NCBI RefSeq assembly: GCF_041360795.1
Contig: NZ_JBFUPW010000001.1
Location: forward strand, 1,488,001 to 1,552,000
Direction of reading: 5' to 3'
DNA: 64,000 nt
Source of the DNA: Arthrobacter_E sp041360795
GTDB taxonomy: Bacteria > Actinomycetota > Actinomycetes > Actinomycetales > Micrococcaceae
Below are positions 20,634 to 28,816 of the stretch, piece by piece; position 1 is the stretch's first letter, and each line of letters begins with the position of its first letter. The position numbers were made by a program, and so were the translations under genes. The notes beneath the pieces are model-generated. The model saw only the letters and a program-made list of their open reading frames with translations, did not search any database and was not told where the DNA came from.

Positions 20634-21830
20634 TTAGGCGTCCTTGTCCTTCTGGTTGGTCTGGCCGCTCTCGGCTTCCATGAGCTCGATGAAGCGGTCG
20701 AAGAGGTAAGCGGCGTCGTGCGGGCCCGAGGCGGCCTCGGGGTGGTACTGCACGGAGAACGCGGGGATGTCGAGGCAGGAGAGGCCCTCGACCACGTCGT
20801 CGTTGAGGCTCACGTGGCTCACCTCGACGCGGCCGAAGCGGCTCTCCGGCGCCTGGGTGGCGCCGTCCATGGGGGCGTCCACCGCGAAGCCGTGATTCTG
20901 CGAGGTGATCTCCACCTTGCCGGTGCGGCGGTCCAGGACCGGCTGGTTGATGCCGCGGTGGCCGTACTTCAGCTTATAGGTGCCGAAGCCGAGCGCGCGG
21001 CCCAGGATCTGGTTGCCGAAGCAGATGCCGAAGTACGGCAGCTTCTCGTCCAGCACGGAGCGCAGGAGGCTGACCTGGGCGTCCGCCGTCGCGGGGTCGC
21101 CGGGGCCGTTGGACATGAAGAACCCGTCCGGGTTCACGGCCTTGACGTCCTCCAGCGTGGCCGTGGCCGGGAGGACGTGCACGCGCACGCCGCGCTCGGC
21201 GAAACGCTGCGGGGTCATGGCCTTGATGCCGAGGTCGATCGCGGCGATGGTGAAGCGTGGCTCGCCCTCCCAGCCGTGCTCGGACGGCTCGACGACGTAC
21301 GCCTCGTCGATGCTGACCTCCTCGGCCAGGCGGGAGCCTTCCATCGGCTCGCTCGCCCGGACCGCGGCCAGCAGCTCGGCGTCGCTCGCCTGAGCGGCCT
21401 CGCCCGAGAAGATGCCGGCGCGCATGGTCTTGTGCTCGCGGAGGTGGCGGGTCAGCGCGCGGGTGTCCACGCCCTGGATGCCCACGATGCCCTGGCGGAC
21501 GAGCTCCTCGTCGAGCGAGGCCTCGCTGCGCCAGTTGGAGGGACGTCGGGCGGGGTCCCGCACCACGTACCCGGCGACCCAGATGCGGCGGGATTCGGCG
21601 TCTTCACCGTTCACGCCGGTGTTGCCGATGTGCGGGGCGGTCTGCACCACGATCTGACGGGCGTAGGAGGGGTCCGTGATGGTCTCCTGGTAGCCGGTCA
21701 TGCCGGTGGTGAAGACGGCCTCCCCCAGAGTGGTGCCGACGGCACCGTAGCTCTGGCCGCGGAAGATGCGTCCGTCTTCCAGGACGAGAACTGCCGCGCC
21801 GGTGCTCGCCTCAGGCGTTTGAATGCTCAC
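20634..21830 (-). CDS. carA: Carbamoyl-phosphate synthase, small (glutaminase) subunit
   Basis: Hydrolyses glutamine and passes ammonia to CarB. The 398-residue protein has the CPSase small-chain N-terminal domain (LEDGRIFRGQSYGA, FTTGMTGYQE) and a class I glutaminase domain with nucleophile Cys in FGICFGNQ and the His-Glu pair in QYHPEAASGPHD. The GTG at 21830 follows AGAGGACA. It is cotranscribed between the PH-like membrane protein and carB. The GNQ rather than GHQ at the nucleophile elbow is, as I recall, common in actinobacterial CarA. Confidence 0.97.
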   Translation of the reverse strand: MSIQTPEASTGAAVLVLEDGRIFRGQSYGAVGTTLGEAVFTTGMTGYQETITDPSYARQIVVQTAPHIGNTGVNGEDAESRRIWVAGYVVRDPARRPSNWRSEASLDEELVRQGIVGIQGVDTRALTRHLREHKTMRAGIFSGEAAQASDAELLAAVRASEPMEGSRLAEEVSIDEAYVVEPSEHGWEGEPRFTIAAIDLGIKAMTPQRFAERGVRVHVLPATATLEDVKAVNPDGFFMSNGPGDPATADAQVSLLRSVLDEKLPYFGICFGNQILGRALGFGTYKLKYGHRGINQPVLDRRTGKVEITSQNHGFAVDAPMDGATQAPESRFGRVEVSHVSLNDDVVEGLSCLDIPAFSVQYHPEAASGPHDAAYLFDRFIELMEAESGQTNQKDKDA

Positions 21831-21882
21831 TGTGTCCTCTTGTTCGCGTTCGTGTGGTCTGTCATGTCGTTTCGGAGGGCCC

Positions 21883-22377
21883 TCAGGCCCGTGCGGGGCC
21901 CAGAAGTCGCTCCAGGGCTTGCCGCAGTGGTTCGGTGTCGGCGCCGTGCCGGGGCAGGAAACCCGTGTCCAGGCTGCGCTCCCCCAGCTTCCAGGTGGCG
22001 ACGAGGATCTGCTCCTTGCCCAGGAACTTCCCCGCCATGCCGCTGGTCAGCCGGACCTCCTCGAGGTCGGCTGCCGGGATGAAGAGCTCCTCGCAGCCCG
22101 GCCGCGTGATCAGCACGCCGTCCGGGTGGACGGCCAGGTCCGCCCGGGAGCGGATGCCCAGGCTGTGGACCGCCACGCGGTCCAGCCAGTCCCCCGCCGT
22201 CGTCGTGGCCACGTACTGGCCTGCGACGGCGAGTCCGGGCTCGCCGAGCTCAGGCACCGCGGGCAGCGGTTCCAGATCGCTCTGGCGCCGCTGGCGGCTG
22301 CGCCAGCCCACGTACAGCAGCACGATGACCGCCGCCCCGAGGGCCAGCATGAGGATGCCGGGCAGGACCTTGTCCAT
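21883..22377 (-). CDS. Membrane-anchored PH-like domain protein of the pyr operon
   Basis: A 164-residue protein with one N-terminal membrane helix (about residues 6-25), a short basic stretch (WRSRQRRQ), and a soluble bacterial PH-like domain (about residues 45-160) in the cytoplasm. I recognise no catalytic motif. A small membrane protein in this slot, between pyrC and carA, is a recurring feature of actinobacterial pyr operons, for example M. tuberculosis Rv1382 between pyrC and carA. It starts three bases after the pyrC stop. Function unknown; a scaffold or membrane tether for the pyrimidine enzymes is only a guess. Confidence 0.8.
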   Translation of the reverse strand: MDKVLPGILMLALGAAVIVLLYVGWRSRQRRQSDLEPLPAVPELGEPGLAVAGQYVATTTAGDWLDRVAVHSLGIRSRADLAVHPDGVLITRPGCEELFIPAADLEEVRLTSGMAGKFLGKEQILVATWKLGERSLDTGFLPRHGADTEPLRQALERLLGPARA

Positions 22378-22380
22378 GGC

Positions 22381-23709
22381 TCAGGCCCCGACGGTGGTGC
22401 GGGGCGTGTTGAGCGCACCGTCCAGCACCGTGGGATGGCCGTGGAAGAACGTGGCCCGGACCTTGCCCGGCAGCTCCATGCCCTGGAACGGCGTGTTCCG
22501 GCCCTTGGTGGCCATGGCCTTGCCGTCCACGGTCCAGCGCGCCGCCGGATCCACCAGGGTGAGGTTGGCGGGCTCGCCGACCGCCAGTGGACGGCCCTGG
22601 TCGGCCACGCGGCCGACCTCGGCCGGGACCTCGGACATCACGCGGGCCACATCGGCCCAGCTCATGAGCCCGCTGTCCACCATGGTGTGCTGCACCACGG
22701 ACAGGGCCGTCTCGAGGCCGGTCATGCCCATGGCGGCCTGCGCCCACTCGCACTCCTTGTGCTCGCTCGGGTGCGGCGCGTGATCCGTGCCGATGACGTC
22801 GATGACGCCTTCGGCCAGGGCCTGGCGCAGGGCCAGGACGTCGTCCTGGGTGCGGAGGGGCGGGTTGACCTTGTAAACAGGGTCATAGCTGCGGACCAGC
22901 TCGTCCGTCAGCAGCAGATGGTGCGGGGTGACCTCGGCGGTGACGCGGATGCCGCGCTGCTTGGCCCAGCGGATGATCTCCACGCTGCCGGCCGTGGAAA
23001 CGTGGCAGACGTGCAGGCGGGAGTCGACGTGCTGCGCCAGGAGCACGTCGCGGGCGATGATGCTCTCCTCGGCGACCGCGGGCCAGCCGGCCAGGCCGAG
23101 GACCGCGGACACCTCGCCCTCGTTCATCTGGGCGCCCGCCGTGAGGCGCGGCTCCTGAGCGTGCTGGGCGATGACGCCGTCGAACGCCTTCACGTATTCG
23201 AGGGCGCGGCGCATCAGGACCGGGTCGTGGACGCAGATGCCGTCGTCCGAGAACATCCGGACCTGAGCGCGGGAGTCGGCCATGGCGCCCAGCTCGGCGA
23301 GCTGCTCGCCGGCCAGGCCGACGGTCACGGCGCCCACGGGGCGCACATCGACCCAGCCGGAGGCCTGGCCGAGGCTGTGGACCTGCTCGACGACGCCGGC
23401 CGTGTCGGCCACCGGGGAGCTGTTCGCCATGGCGTGCACGGCGGTGTAGCCGCCCAGCGCCGCGGCGCGGGTGCCGGTCTCGACGGTCTCGGCGTCCTCC
23501 CGGCCCGGCTCACGCAGGTGGGTGTGCACGTCCACGAGTCCGGGCAGGGCCACGAGACCTGACGCGTCGATCACCGTCGCGCCCTCAGCGTCCGGGTGGG
23601 CCGCGGCCTCGGCGCCGAGCGCTGCGATGACGCCCCCGGCGATCAGGATGTCCGTGGGCTCGCCGCCCAGGAGCGAGGCTCCCGTGAGGAGGTGGTTGTC
23701 GGAACTCAT
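22381..23709 (-). CDS. pyrC: Dihydroorotase
   Basis: Interconverts carbamoyl aspartate and dihydroorotate, the third step of UMP synthesis. The 442-residue length and signatures fit the amidohydrolase (class I, zinc) type: DVHTHLREPGREDAET with the metal-binding HTH, and GTDHAPHPSEHKE with the catalytic Asp near the C-terminal end. The metal-binding His residues around AEVTPHH are present. Its ATG overlaps the pyrB stop by four bases. Confidence 0.96.
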   Translation of the reverse strand: MSSDNHLLTGASLLGGEPTDILIAGGVIAALGAEAAAHPDAEGATVIDASGLVALPGLVDVHTHLREPGREDAETVETGTRAAALGGYTAVHAMANSSPVADTAGVVEQVHSLGQASGWVDVRPVGAVTVGLAGEQLAELGAMADSRAQVRMFSDDGICVHDPVLMRRALEYVKAFDGVIAQHAQEPRLTAGAQMNEGEVSAVLGLAGWPAVAEESIIARDVLLAQHVDSRLHVCHVSTAGSVEIIRWAKQRGIRVTAEVTPHHLLLTDELVRSYDPVYKVNPPLRTQDDVLALRQALAEGVIDVIGTDHAPHPSEHKECEWAQAAMGMTGLETALSVVQHTMVDSGLMSWADVARVMSEVPAEVGRVADQGRPLAVGEPANLTLVDPAARWTVDGKAMATKGRNTPFQGMELPGKVRATFFHGHPTVLDGALNTPRTTVGA

Positions 23710-24716
23710 GCGGGGATTCCCTCCGTGACGGCTTCGTTGCTGTGGTCTTCGGCGTCCCGGCCGCCGGCCAGGAGCAGGTAGAGCGCTGCCATGCGGACGG
23801 ACACGCCGTTGCTGACCTGGTCCAGGACGGTGGAGCGCGGCGAGTCGGCCGCGGCGGAGGAGATCTCCAGACCGCGGTTCATGGGGCCGGGGTGCATGAT
23901 GATCGTGTCCTTCAGGCCGTGACGGTCCAGCGCCTCGAGGCGCGCGTCGTCAAAGCCCCAGCGGCGCGAGTACTCGCGGGCGGAAGGGAAGAAGGAATCG
24001 TGCATGCGCTCCTTCTGGACCCGCAGCATCATCATCGAGTCGACCCCGGCTTCCAGCGTGGCGTCCAGGTCGTAGCTGACCTCACACGGCCAGCTCTCGA
24101 CGCCGACCGGCAGCAAGGTGGGCGGGGCCACGAGCGTCACGCTGGCGCCCAGGGTCCGCAGCAGCCACACGTTGGAGCGGGCCACCCGGGAGTGCAGGAC
24201 GTCCCCGGCGATCGCGACCCTCATGCCCGACAGATCGGTCCCCGCGGAATCAGTCCCCGCGAGCTTCGCCCAGTGCCGCCGCATGGTGAAGGCGTCCAGG
24301 AGCGCCTGCGTGGGGTGTTCGTGCGTGCCGTCGCCGGCGTTGAGGATCTTCGCGTCGATCCAGTCCGTGTTGGCGAGGCGCTGCGGCGCGCCGCTCGCCC
24401 AGTGCCGGATCACGACGGCGTCGGCGCCGATCGCCGCGAGGGTCTGGGCCGTGTCCTTGAGGGACTCCCCCTTGCTCACCGAGGAGCCCTTCGCGGAGAA
24501 ATTGATGACGTCGGCGGAGAGACGCTTGGCTGCGGCCTCGAAGGAGATGCGCGTGCGGGTCGAGTCCTCGAAGAAGAGGTTGACCACGGTGCGTCCGCGG
24601 AGCGCGGGGAGCTTCTTGACCTCCCGCTGGCCGACGCGCGCCATCTCCTCCGCGGTGTCGAGGATGTCCAGGGCGTCGCGGCGGCTCAGGTCCTGGGTGG
24701 AGAGAAGGTGTTTCAT
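23706..24716 (-). CDS. pyrB: Aspartate carbamoyltransferase, catalytic subunit
   Basis: Condenses carbamoyl phosphate with aspartate to carbamoyl aspartate, the committed step of UMP synthesis. The 336-residue protein has the carbamoyl-phosphate motif FEDSTRTRISFE near residue 50, followed by SSVSKGESLKDT, HPTQALLD in the middle and HPGPMNRG in the aspartate domain. No pyrI regulatory subunit follows, so control is probably at the expression level through PyrR. It overlaps pyrR by four bases. Confidence 0.96.
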   Translation of the reverse strand: MKHLLSTQDLSRRDALDILDTAEEMARVGQREVKKLPALRGRTVVNLFFEDSTRTRISFEAAAKRLSADVINFSAKGSSVSKGESLKDTAQTLAAIGADAVVIRHWASGAPQRLANTDWIDAKILNAGDGTHEHPTQALLDAFTMRRHWAKLAGTDSAGTDLSGMRVAIAGDVLHSRVARSNVWLLRTLGASVTLVAPPTLLPVGVESWPCEVSYDLDATLEAGVDSMMMLRVQKERMHDSFFPSAREYSRRWGFDDARLEALDRHGLKDTIIMHPGPMNRGLEISSAAADSPRSTVLDQVSNGVSVRMAALYLLLAGGRDAEDHSNEAVTEGIPA

Positions 24717-25297
24717 GCGCCCGCCTCAATCACGACTTCGTTGTCACCGGAGTCGACTTCGCTCAGGTGCACGCGGACCTTCTCGCTGCTCGCGGTGGGG
24801 AGGTTCTTGCCCACGTGGTCCGCCCGGATCGGCAGCTCGCGGTGCCCGCGGTCCACCAGGACGGCCAGGCGGACGATGCGGGGACGGCCCAGGTCCACCA
24901 GGGCGTCCAGGGCGGCGCGGATGGTGCGGCCGGAATAGAGGACGTCATCCACCAGGACCACGACCTTGCCGTCGAGGCCGCTCTTCGGGAGCTGGGTGGG
25001 AAGCGGTGAACGTGTGGGCTGATGAGCCAGATCATCACGGAACATGGTGACGTCGAGCTGGCCGAGGGATTCCCGGACGTCGAAACCGGGGTGCGCTGCG
25101 GCGATCTTCTGCGCCAGGCGCTGAGCGAGGGGGTAGCCGCGACGGGGAATACCGAGCAGGACGAGATCCTGGGTTCCCTTGTTCGCCTCGATGATCTCAA
25201 AGGCGATGCGGGTCAACGCGCGATCGATGTCGTCGGAGCTGAGGACGACGCGCTGGGCCGGTTGCCCGGCCGAGGATGCACTGGTGGCGTCATTCAT
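24713..25297 (-). CDS. pyrR: Bifunctional pyr operon regulator / uracil phosphoribosyltransferase
   Basis: RNA-binding regulator that, with UMP or UTP bound, represses pyr genes; family members also convert uracil and PRPP to UMP. The 194-residue protein has the PRPP-binding loop VVVLVDDVLYSGRTIRAAL and the family signature LVLLGIPRRGYPLA. The start is the ATG at 25297 following GGGGAGAGAGG; an in-frame extension upstream runs through the RNA-binding site and is unlikely. It is the first gene of pyrR-pyrB-pyrC-(PH)-carA-carB-pyrF, with its own predicted target hairpin at 25315-25330. Confidence 0.95.
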   Translation of the reverse strand: MNDATSASSAGQPAQRVVLSSDDIDRALTRIAFEIIEANKGTQDLVLLGIPRRGYPLAQRLAQKIAAAHPGFDVRESLGQLDVTMFRDDLAHQPTRSPLPTQLPKSGLDGKVVVLVDDVLYSGRTIRAALDALVDLGRPRIVRLAVLVDRGHRELPIRADHVGKNLPTASSEKVRVHLSEVDSGDNEVVIEAGA

Positions 25298-25314
25298 GCC
25301 TCTCTCCCCTTTCC

Positions 25315-25330
25315 CCGCCTCACGGGACGG
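25315..25330 (-). promoter_or_regulatory. PyrR-binding RNA hairpin (binding loop)
   Basis: On the minus strand CCGUC-CCGUGA-GGCGG forms a 5-bp stem with a hexaloop. The core UCCCGUGAGGC matches UCCNGNGAGGY of the Bacillus PyrR binding consensus at every position. The hairpin ends 17 bases before the pyrR start codon and just upstream of its Shine-Dalgarno, with no terminator in sight. PyrR bound here would therefore probably block translation initiation, as described for Mycobacterium smegmatis, rather than act by attenuation. The match is seen; the mechanism is inferred. Confidence 0.75.
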
Positions 25331-25482
25331 AATTAAAAAAGGATGATTGCGTACCAAAATTACCACACGGCCCGGGCCGGACCGCTGTGTGACGGCCGCC
25401 GTCGGGCGTGATCCGCGACGCATCCGGCGCGTTGCGTCCGCGTGCTGGCTGGGGAGCCTCCGAATCAATACGATGGAGAATC

Positions 25483-27069
25483 ATGAGCGCCCCACCGTAC
25501 GGTCACGACGACCCATCAGGCCATCAGGTCCCCGGCCGGCAGCCGCATCAGGCGCCCGCGCCGGAGCCCTTCTTCGTCCCCGAGGACCAGCAGCTGAATC
25601 CGAGCTGGATCGGCCGGGTGGATCCCGAGAGCTATACGCAGCCCGGGGCGAACTACGCCGGACGGCCACCGCTGCAGCCGTCGGCGCCCGTGCAGTATCA
25701 GGGCCAGCAGTATCAAGGTCAGCAGTATGCGCAGCAGCCCGCCCAGCCGCAGGGAGGCACGCAGTTCGGCGGCCAGCCGCAGTCGTTCCAGCAGCAGCCC
25801 TTCCAGCAGGAGCCTTTCCAGCAGCCGGCGCCCGGGCCTCAGGGGTGGCAGCAGAACCCGTGGCCGCAGGGCCAGATGCAGCCCGCCCCCGCCCAGCAAG
25901 CGTCGGCCCCCGCCTGGCCCGCCGGACCGCAGCAGTTCCAGGGCGCCTGGCAGCAGACGCCGATGGGCTGGACGCCACCCCGCCGGCACCGCAACATCAA
26001 CCCGGCCACACTCGCGCTCATGATCATCGGCGGAGTCCTCGCCTTCCTCAGCCTCGTCCTCGTGCTGCCGCTGCTGCTCTCGAACGTCGGCGGTCAGGGG
26101 TTCATCGGCGGTTTCTTCGCCTCCCTCATCCCGCTGGCGATCGTGCTCACCGCCGTGTACTTCATGGACCGCTGGGAACCCGAGCCCCGCAAGCTCCTGC
26201 TGTTCGCCCTGCTCTGGGGCGCCACGGTCGCCGTCGCCACCACCGTGGTGATCCAGCCGTTCTTCCTCCAGCTCGCCCCGCCGGATTCGACCAAGGCGGA
26301 GGTCCAGACCTTCCTGGCCACGGTGGAGGCCCCGATCGTCGAGGAGTTCTCCAAATCCCTCGGCCTGCTCCTGCTGGCGCTCCTGGCGCGGAAGTACTTC
26401 GACGGCCCGGTCGACGGACTGGTCTACGCCTTCACCATCGCCGCGGGCTTCGCCTTCACGGAGAACATCCTCTACTTCGGCCGCATCTATTCCGCCGAAG
26501 AGGGCGCCGGCCAGACGTTCTGGACCATCGTCTTCCTCCGCGGCATCCTCTCCCCCTTCGCGCACGCCCTGTTCACGGGAGCCACCGGCCTTCTCATGGG
26601 CTTCGCCGCCCGCCGCTGGAACCGGGGACTGACCGTCGGGGCGTTCTTCGTGGGACTGCTGCCGGCCATGTTCCTGCACCACCAGTGGAACAGCATGGGC
26701 CAGGACTTCCTCTGGCTCTACATCGTCATCCAGATGCCGCTCTTCTTCCTGGCGGTCCTCGGTTTCATCTTCCTGCGGGTCGCAGAGGCCAAGCTGACCC
26801 GCGCGCGGCTGAGTGAGTACGCCGCGGCCGGCTGGCTCACCTGGCCGGAGGTGGGGCTCTTCGCCACGGGCCAGGGACGCCGGGCCGCCAAACGCTGGGC
26901 CTCCCAGTTCGGCCGGCAGAAGACCATGCACGAACTCATCCGCACCGCGACAGCCTTGGCCTACACCCGTCAGCGGATCCTCACCGGGCGGGACCTCCCC
27001 CGCCTTCAGCAGGACGAGCACCGGCTGCTCGAGCGCCTCGGCCAATTGCGGTCCATGGTGACCGCCTGA
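25483..27069 (+). CDS. PrsW-family intramembrane metalloprotease with Gln/Pro-rich N-terminus
   Basis: Membrane protease of 528 residues. Residues 1-170 are hydrophilic, rich in Gln, Pro and Gly with short repeats (YQGQQ repeated at about 72-81, then QQPFQQEPFQQ), and probably disordered in the cytoplasm. Residues 172-430 hold about eight hydrophobic helices with the PrsW motifs: EE at 287-288 (VEEFSK), Glu327 (GFAFTEN), His361 (PFAHALF) and His399-400 (FLHHQW). PrsW proteins cleave membrane substrates such as anti-sigma factors; the substrate here is unknown. ATG 25483 follows GGAGAA. It is a lone plus-strand gene between pyrR and nusB. Confidence 0.9.
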   Translation: MSAPPYGHDDPSGHQVPGRQPHQAPAPEPFFVPEDQQLNPSWIGRVDPESYTQPGANYAGRPPLQPSAPVQYQGQQYQGQQYAQQPAQPQGGTQFGGQPQSFQQQPFQQEPFQQPAPGPQGWQQNPWPQGQMQPAPAQQASAPAWPAGPQQFQGAWQQTPMGWTPPRRHRNINPATLALMIIGGVLAFLSLVLVLPLLLSNVGGQGFIGGFFASLIPLAIVLTAVYFMDRWEPEPRKLLLFALLWGATVAVATTVVIQPFFLQLAPPDSTKAEVQTFLATVEAPIVEEFSKSLGLLLLALLARKYFDGPVDGLVYAFTIAAGFAFTENILYFGRIYSAEEGAGQTFWTIVFLRGILSPFAHALFTGATGLLMGFAARRWNRGLTVGAFFVGLLPAMFLHHQWNSMGQDFLWLYIVIQMPLFFLAVLGFIFLRVAEAKLTRARLSEYAAAGWLTWPEVGLFATGQGRRAAKRWASQFGRQKTMHELIRTATALAYTRQRILTGRDLPRLQQDEHRLLERLGQLRSMVTA

Positions 27070-27096
27070 AACCTCCGCGAACTGAGTCCTCCGCGA

Positions 27097-27144
27097 ACGA
27101 CGACGGCGGCCCGCCCCGGAAAGGGGGCGGGCCGCCGTCGTCGT
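27097..27144. terminator. Perfect 21-bp hairpin between prsW-like gene and nusB
   Basis: ACGACGACGGCGGCCCGCCC plus C (27097-27117) pairs without mismatch with 27124-27144, leaving a GGAAAG loop. Neither side has a U-tract, but the stability and position between convergent genes indicate a bidirectional terminator. Confidence 0.8.
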
Positions 27145-27191
27145 GCCATGCTTGGCCGGCTCACGCTGAGCGCTGGACCCCTTCGTGGGGA

Positions 27192-27602
27192 TCAGGCCAG
27201 CAGCGTGGGCTTGAGCTCCTTCAACCGGCCGAGCAGGCCATTGATGAACGCGGGTGAGTCGTCCGTGGACAGGGTCTTGGCGAGGCTCACGGCCTCGCTC
27301 ACGGCCACGCTGTCCGGCACGTCCTCGTTGTAGAGCAGCTCCCAGGTCCCGATGCGGAGGATGATCCGGTCCACATTGGGCATGCGCTCCAGGGTCCAGC
27401 CCTGAGCGTACGTGGTCAGGAACTCGTCGATGGTCTCCTGCAGCGACACCACACCTTCGACCACTTCCACCGTGTAGGGGTTGATGATCTGGTCGGTGTG
27501 CTCACGCCGTTCCTTGATGACGGAGAACGGGGTGACCTGACGCTGCTCGGCTTCGAACAGGATGTCGAGTGCCCGGTTGCGGGCCTTGCCGCGGGCGCTC
27601 AC
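27192..27602 (-). CDS. nusB: Transcription antitermination factor NusB
   Basis: Binds boxA of rRNA leaders with NusE (S10) in the antitermination complex. The 136-residue all-helical protein has the family sequences ARNRALDILFEAEQR, NVDRIILRIGTWELL and the C-terminal AVSEAVSLAKTLSTDDSPAFINGLLG (in pieces). Its GTG shares one base with the efp stop (TAGTG), so the two are translationally coupled. It is the last gene of the long alaS-aro-efp run. Confidence 0.95.
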   Translation of the reverse strand: MSARGKARNRALDILFEAEQRQVTPFSVIKERREHTDQIINPYTVEVVEGVVSLQETIDEFLTTYAQGWTLERMPNVDRIILRIGTWELLYNEDVPDSVAVSEAVSLAKTLSTDDSPAFINGLLGRLKELKPTLLA

Positions 27603-28165
27603 TAGTCGGTGACCCGGCCCAGGTAGCCGCCGTCACGGGTGTCGACCTTGACGCGAGTGCCCTGCTCGAGGAACAGCGGGACCTGGATCTCGTAGCCGGT
27701 CTCCACGGTGGCGGGCTTGGTGCCGGCGGAAGAGCGGTCACCCTGCAGGCCGGGCTCGGTGTAGGTGATCTCCAGGACGACGCTGGCCGGCATTTCGAGG
27801 TAGAGCGGCGCACCATCGTGCATGGCGATGATGACCTGCTGGTTCTCCAGCATGAAGTTCTTCGCGTTGCCGACGACCTCGGGGGTCACGGTGAGCTGGT
27901 CGTAGTCCTGGACGTCCATGAAGACGTAGTCCACACCGTCCTGGTACAGGTAGGTGTAATCGCGGCGATCGACCGTGGCGGTCTCGATCTTGGCGCCGGC
28001 GTTGAAGGTCTTGTCCACGACCTTGCCGGAGAGCACGTTGCGGAGCTTGGTGCGCACGAACGCGCCGCCCTTGCCCGGCTTCACGTGCTGGAACTCGATC
28101 ACGTTCCAGAGGTTGCCCTCCAGCTTGAGGACCGTGCCGTTCTTGATGTCGTTCGTGGTTGCCAC
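27602..28165 (-). CDS. efp: Elongation factor P
   Basis: Relieves ribosome stalling at polyproline stretches by binding between the P and E sites. The 187-residue protein has three beta-barrel domains. The domain I loop reads HVKPGKGGAFV, putting an unmodified-type Lys32 at the tip; no modification enzyme is encoded nearby. The GTG at 28165 follows GAGAGAGG; a longer reading to 28231 has no ribosome site. It is cotranscribed with nusB. Confidence 0.96.
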   Translation of the reverse strand: MATTNDIKNGTVLKLEGNLWNVIEFQHVKPGKGGAFVRTKLRNVLSGKVVDKTFNAGAKIETATVDRRDYTYLYQDGVDYVFMDVQDYDQLTVTPEVVGNAKNFMLENQQVIIAMHDGAPLYLEMPASVVLEITYTEPGLQGDRSSAGTKPATVETGYEIQVPLFLEQGTRVKVDTRDGGYLGRVTD

Positions 28166-28294
28166 TGCAGCCTCTCTCCCGATGCGGACTGTCCGGGGCC
28201 CTGAGGGCGCGAACAGCCATGTAGTTGTCAAAAAACCGAGATCCAGTCTACCGCGTTCGGCGGACTGCCCGGAAAACGACCGGATGGCCGTGTG

Positions 28295-28816
28295 TCAGCT
28301 GGCCTCCGCCGCGTGCCGGGCCTGCTGCAGCGCGATCGTGGAGGAGTAGATCAGCTCGGGACTCGCGTGCGATGCGACCCGCAGTTCCAGGGCTTCCTGG
28401 AAGGCGTCGGCACTGCGGGCGAAATCACCGGAGCTGTAGTAGGTGTTGCCCAGGTGCTGCAGCACTTCAGCCTCGTGACCGGTCCCCCGGTACTGTGCGA
28501 GCAGACGGTGCAGACGTTCGTAGGCGGCCTCAAGACGGCCCCGCGTGTAGAGGATCTCCGTGTCCAGGAGCAGCAGCTCGAAAGATTCGGGGTCCACCAT
28601 GCGCGCTTCGGCCAGCAGCTCGGCGGCCTCGGTGGTCTTGCCCTGGACCATCAGGACGAAGACGCCTGCCCACGGGCGGTCATCTCCCGCGAGGCTCTCC
28701 TGCACCAGTTCCTCGTCCACGATCTCGTACCGGCGTGTCAGAGGGTTGACCTTGATGCCGGGGAAACCGGACTCCGGCCACTCGGAGGTCTCCAGGTCGA
28801 CTCCGCCGCTGCTCAT
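28295..28816 (-). CDS. Tetratricopeptide-repeat protein
   Basis: A 173-residue protein with at least three degenerate TPR-type helical pairs (around LMVQGKTTEAAELLAEARMV, LYTRGRLEAAYERLHRLL and YYSSGDFARSADAFQEAL). It has no signal peptide or membrane helix, so it is probably a cytoplasmic scaffold. The ATG at 28816 overlaps the aroB stop by four bases (ATGA), so it is made together with the shikimate enzymes. I do not recognise a specific function. Confidence 0.8.
   Translation of the reverse strand: MSSGGVDLETSEWPESGFPGIKVNPLTRRYEIVDEELVQESLAGDDRPWAGVFVLMVQGKTTEAAELLAEARMVDPESFELLLLDTEILYTRGRLEAAYERLHRLLAQYRGTGHEAEVLQHLGNTYYSSGDFARSADAFQEALELRVASHASPELIYSSTIALQQARHAAEAS

Noticed and set aside
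20634..21830. CarA nucleophile elbow FGICFGNQ instead of FGICLGHQ as a possible loss of function
   Set aside because: The catalytic Cys, His and Glu are all present and, as I recall, this variant is usual in actinobacterial CarA.
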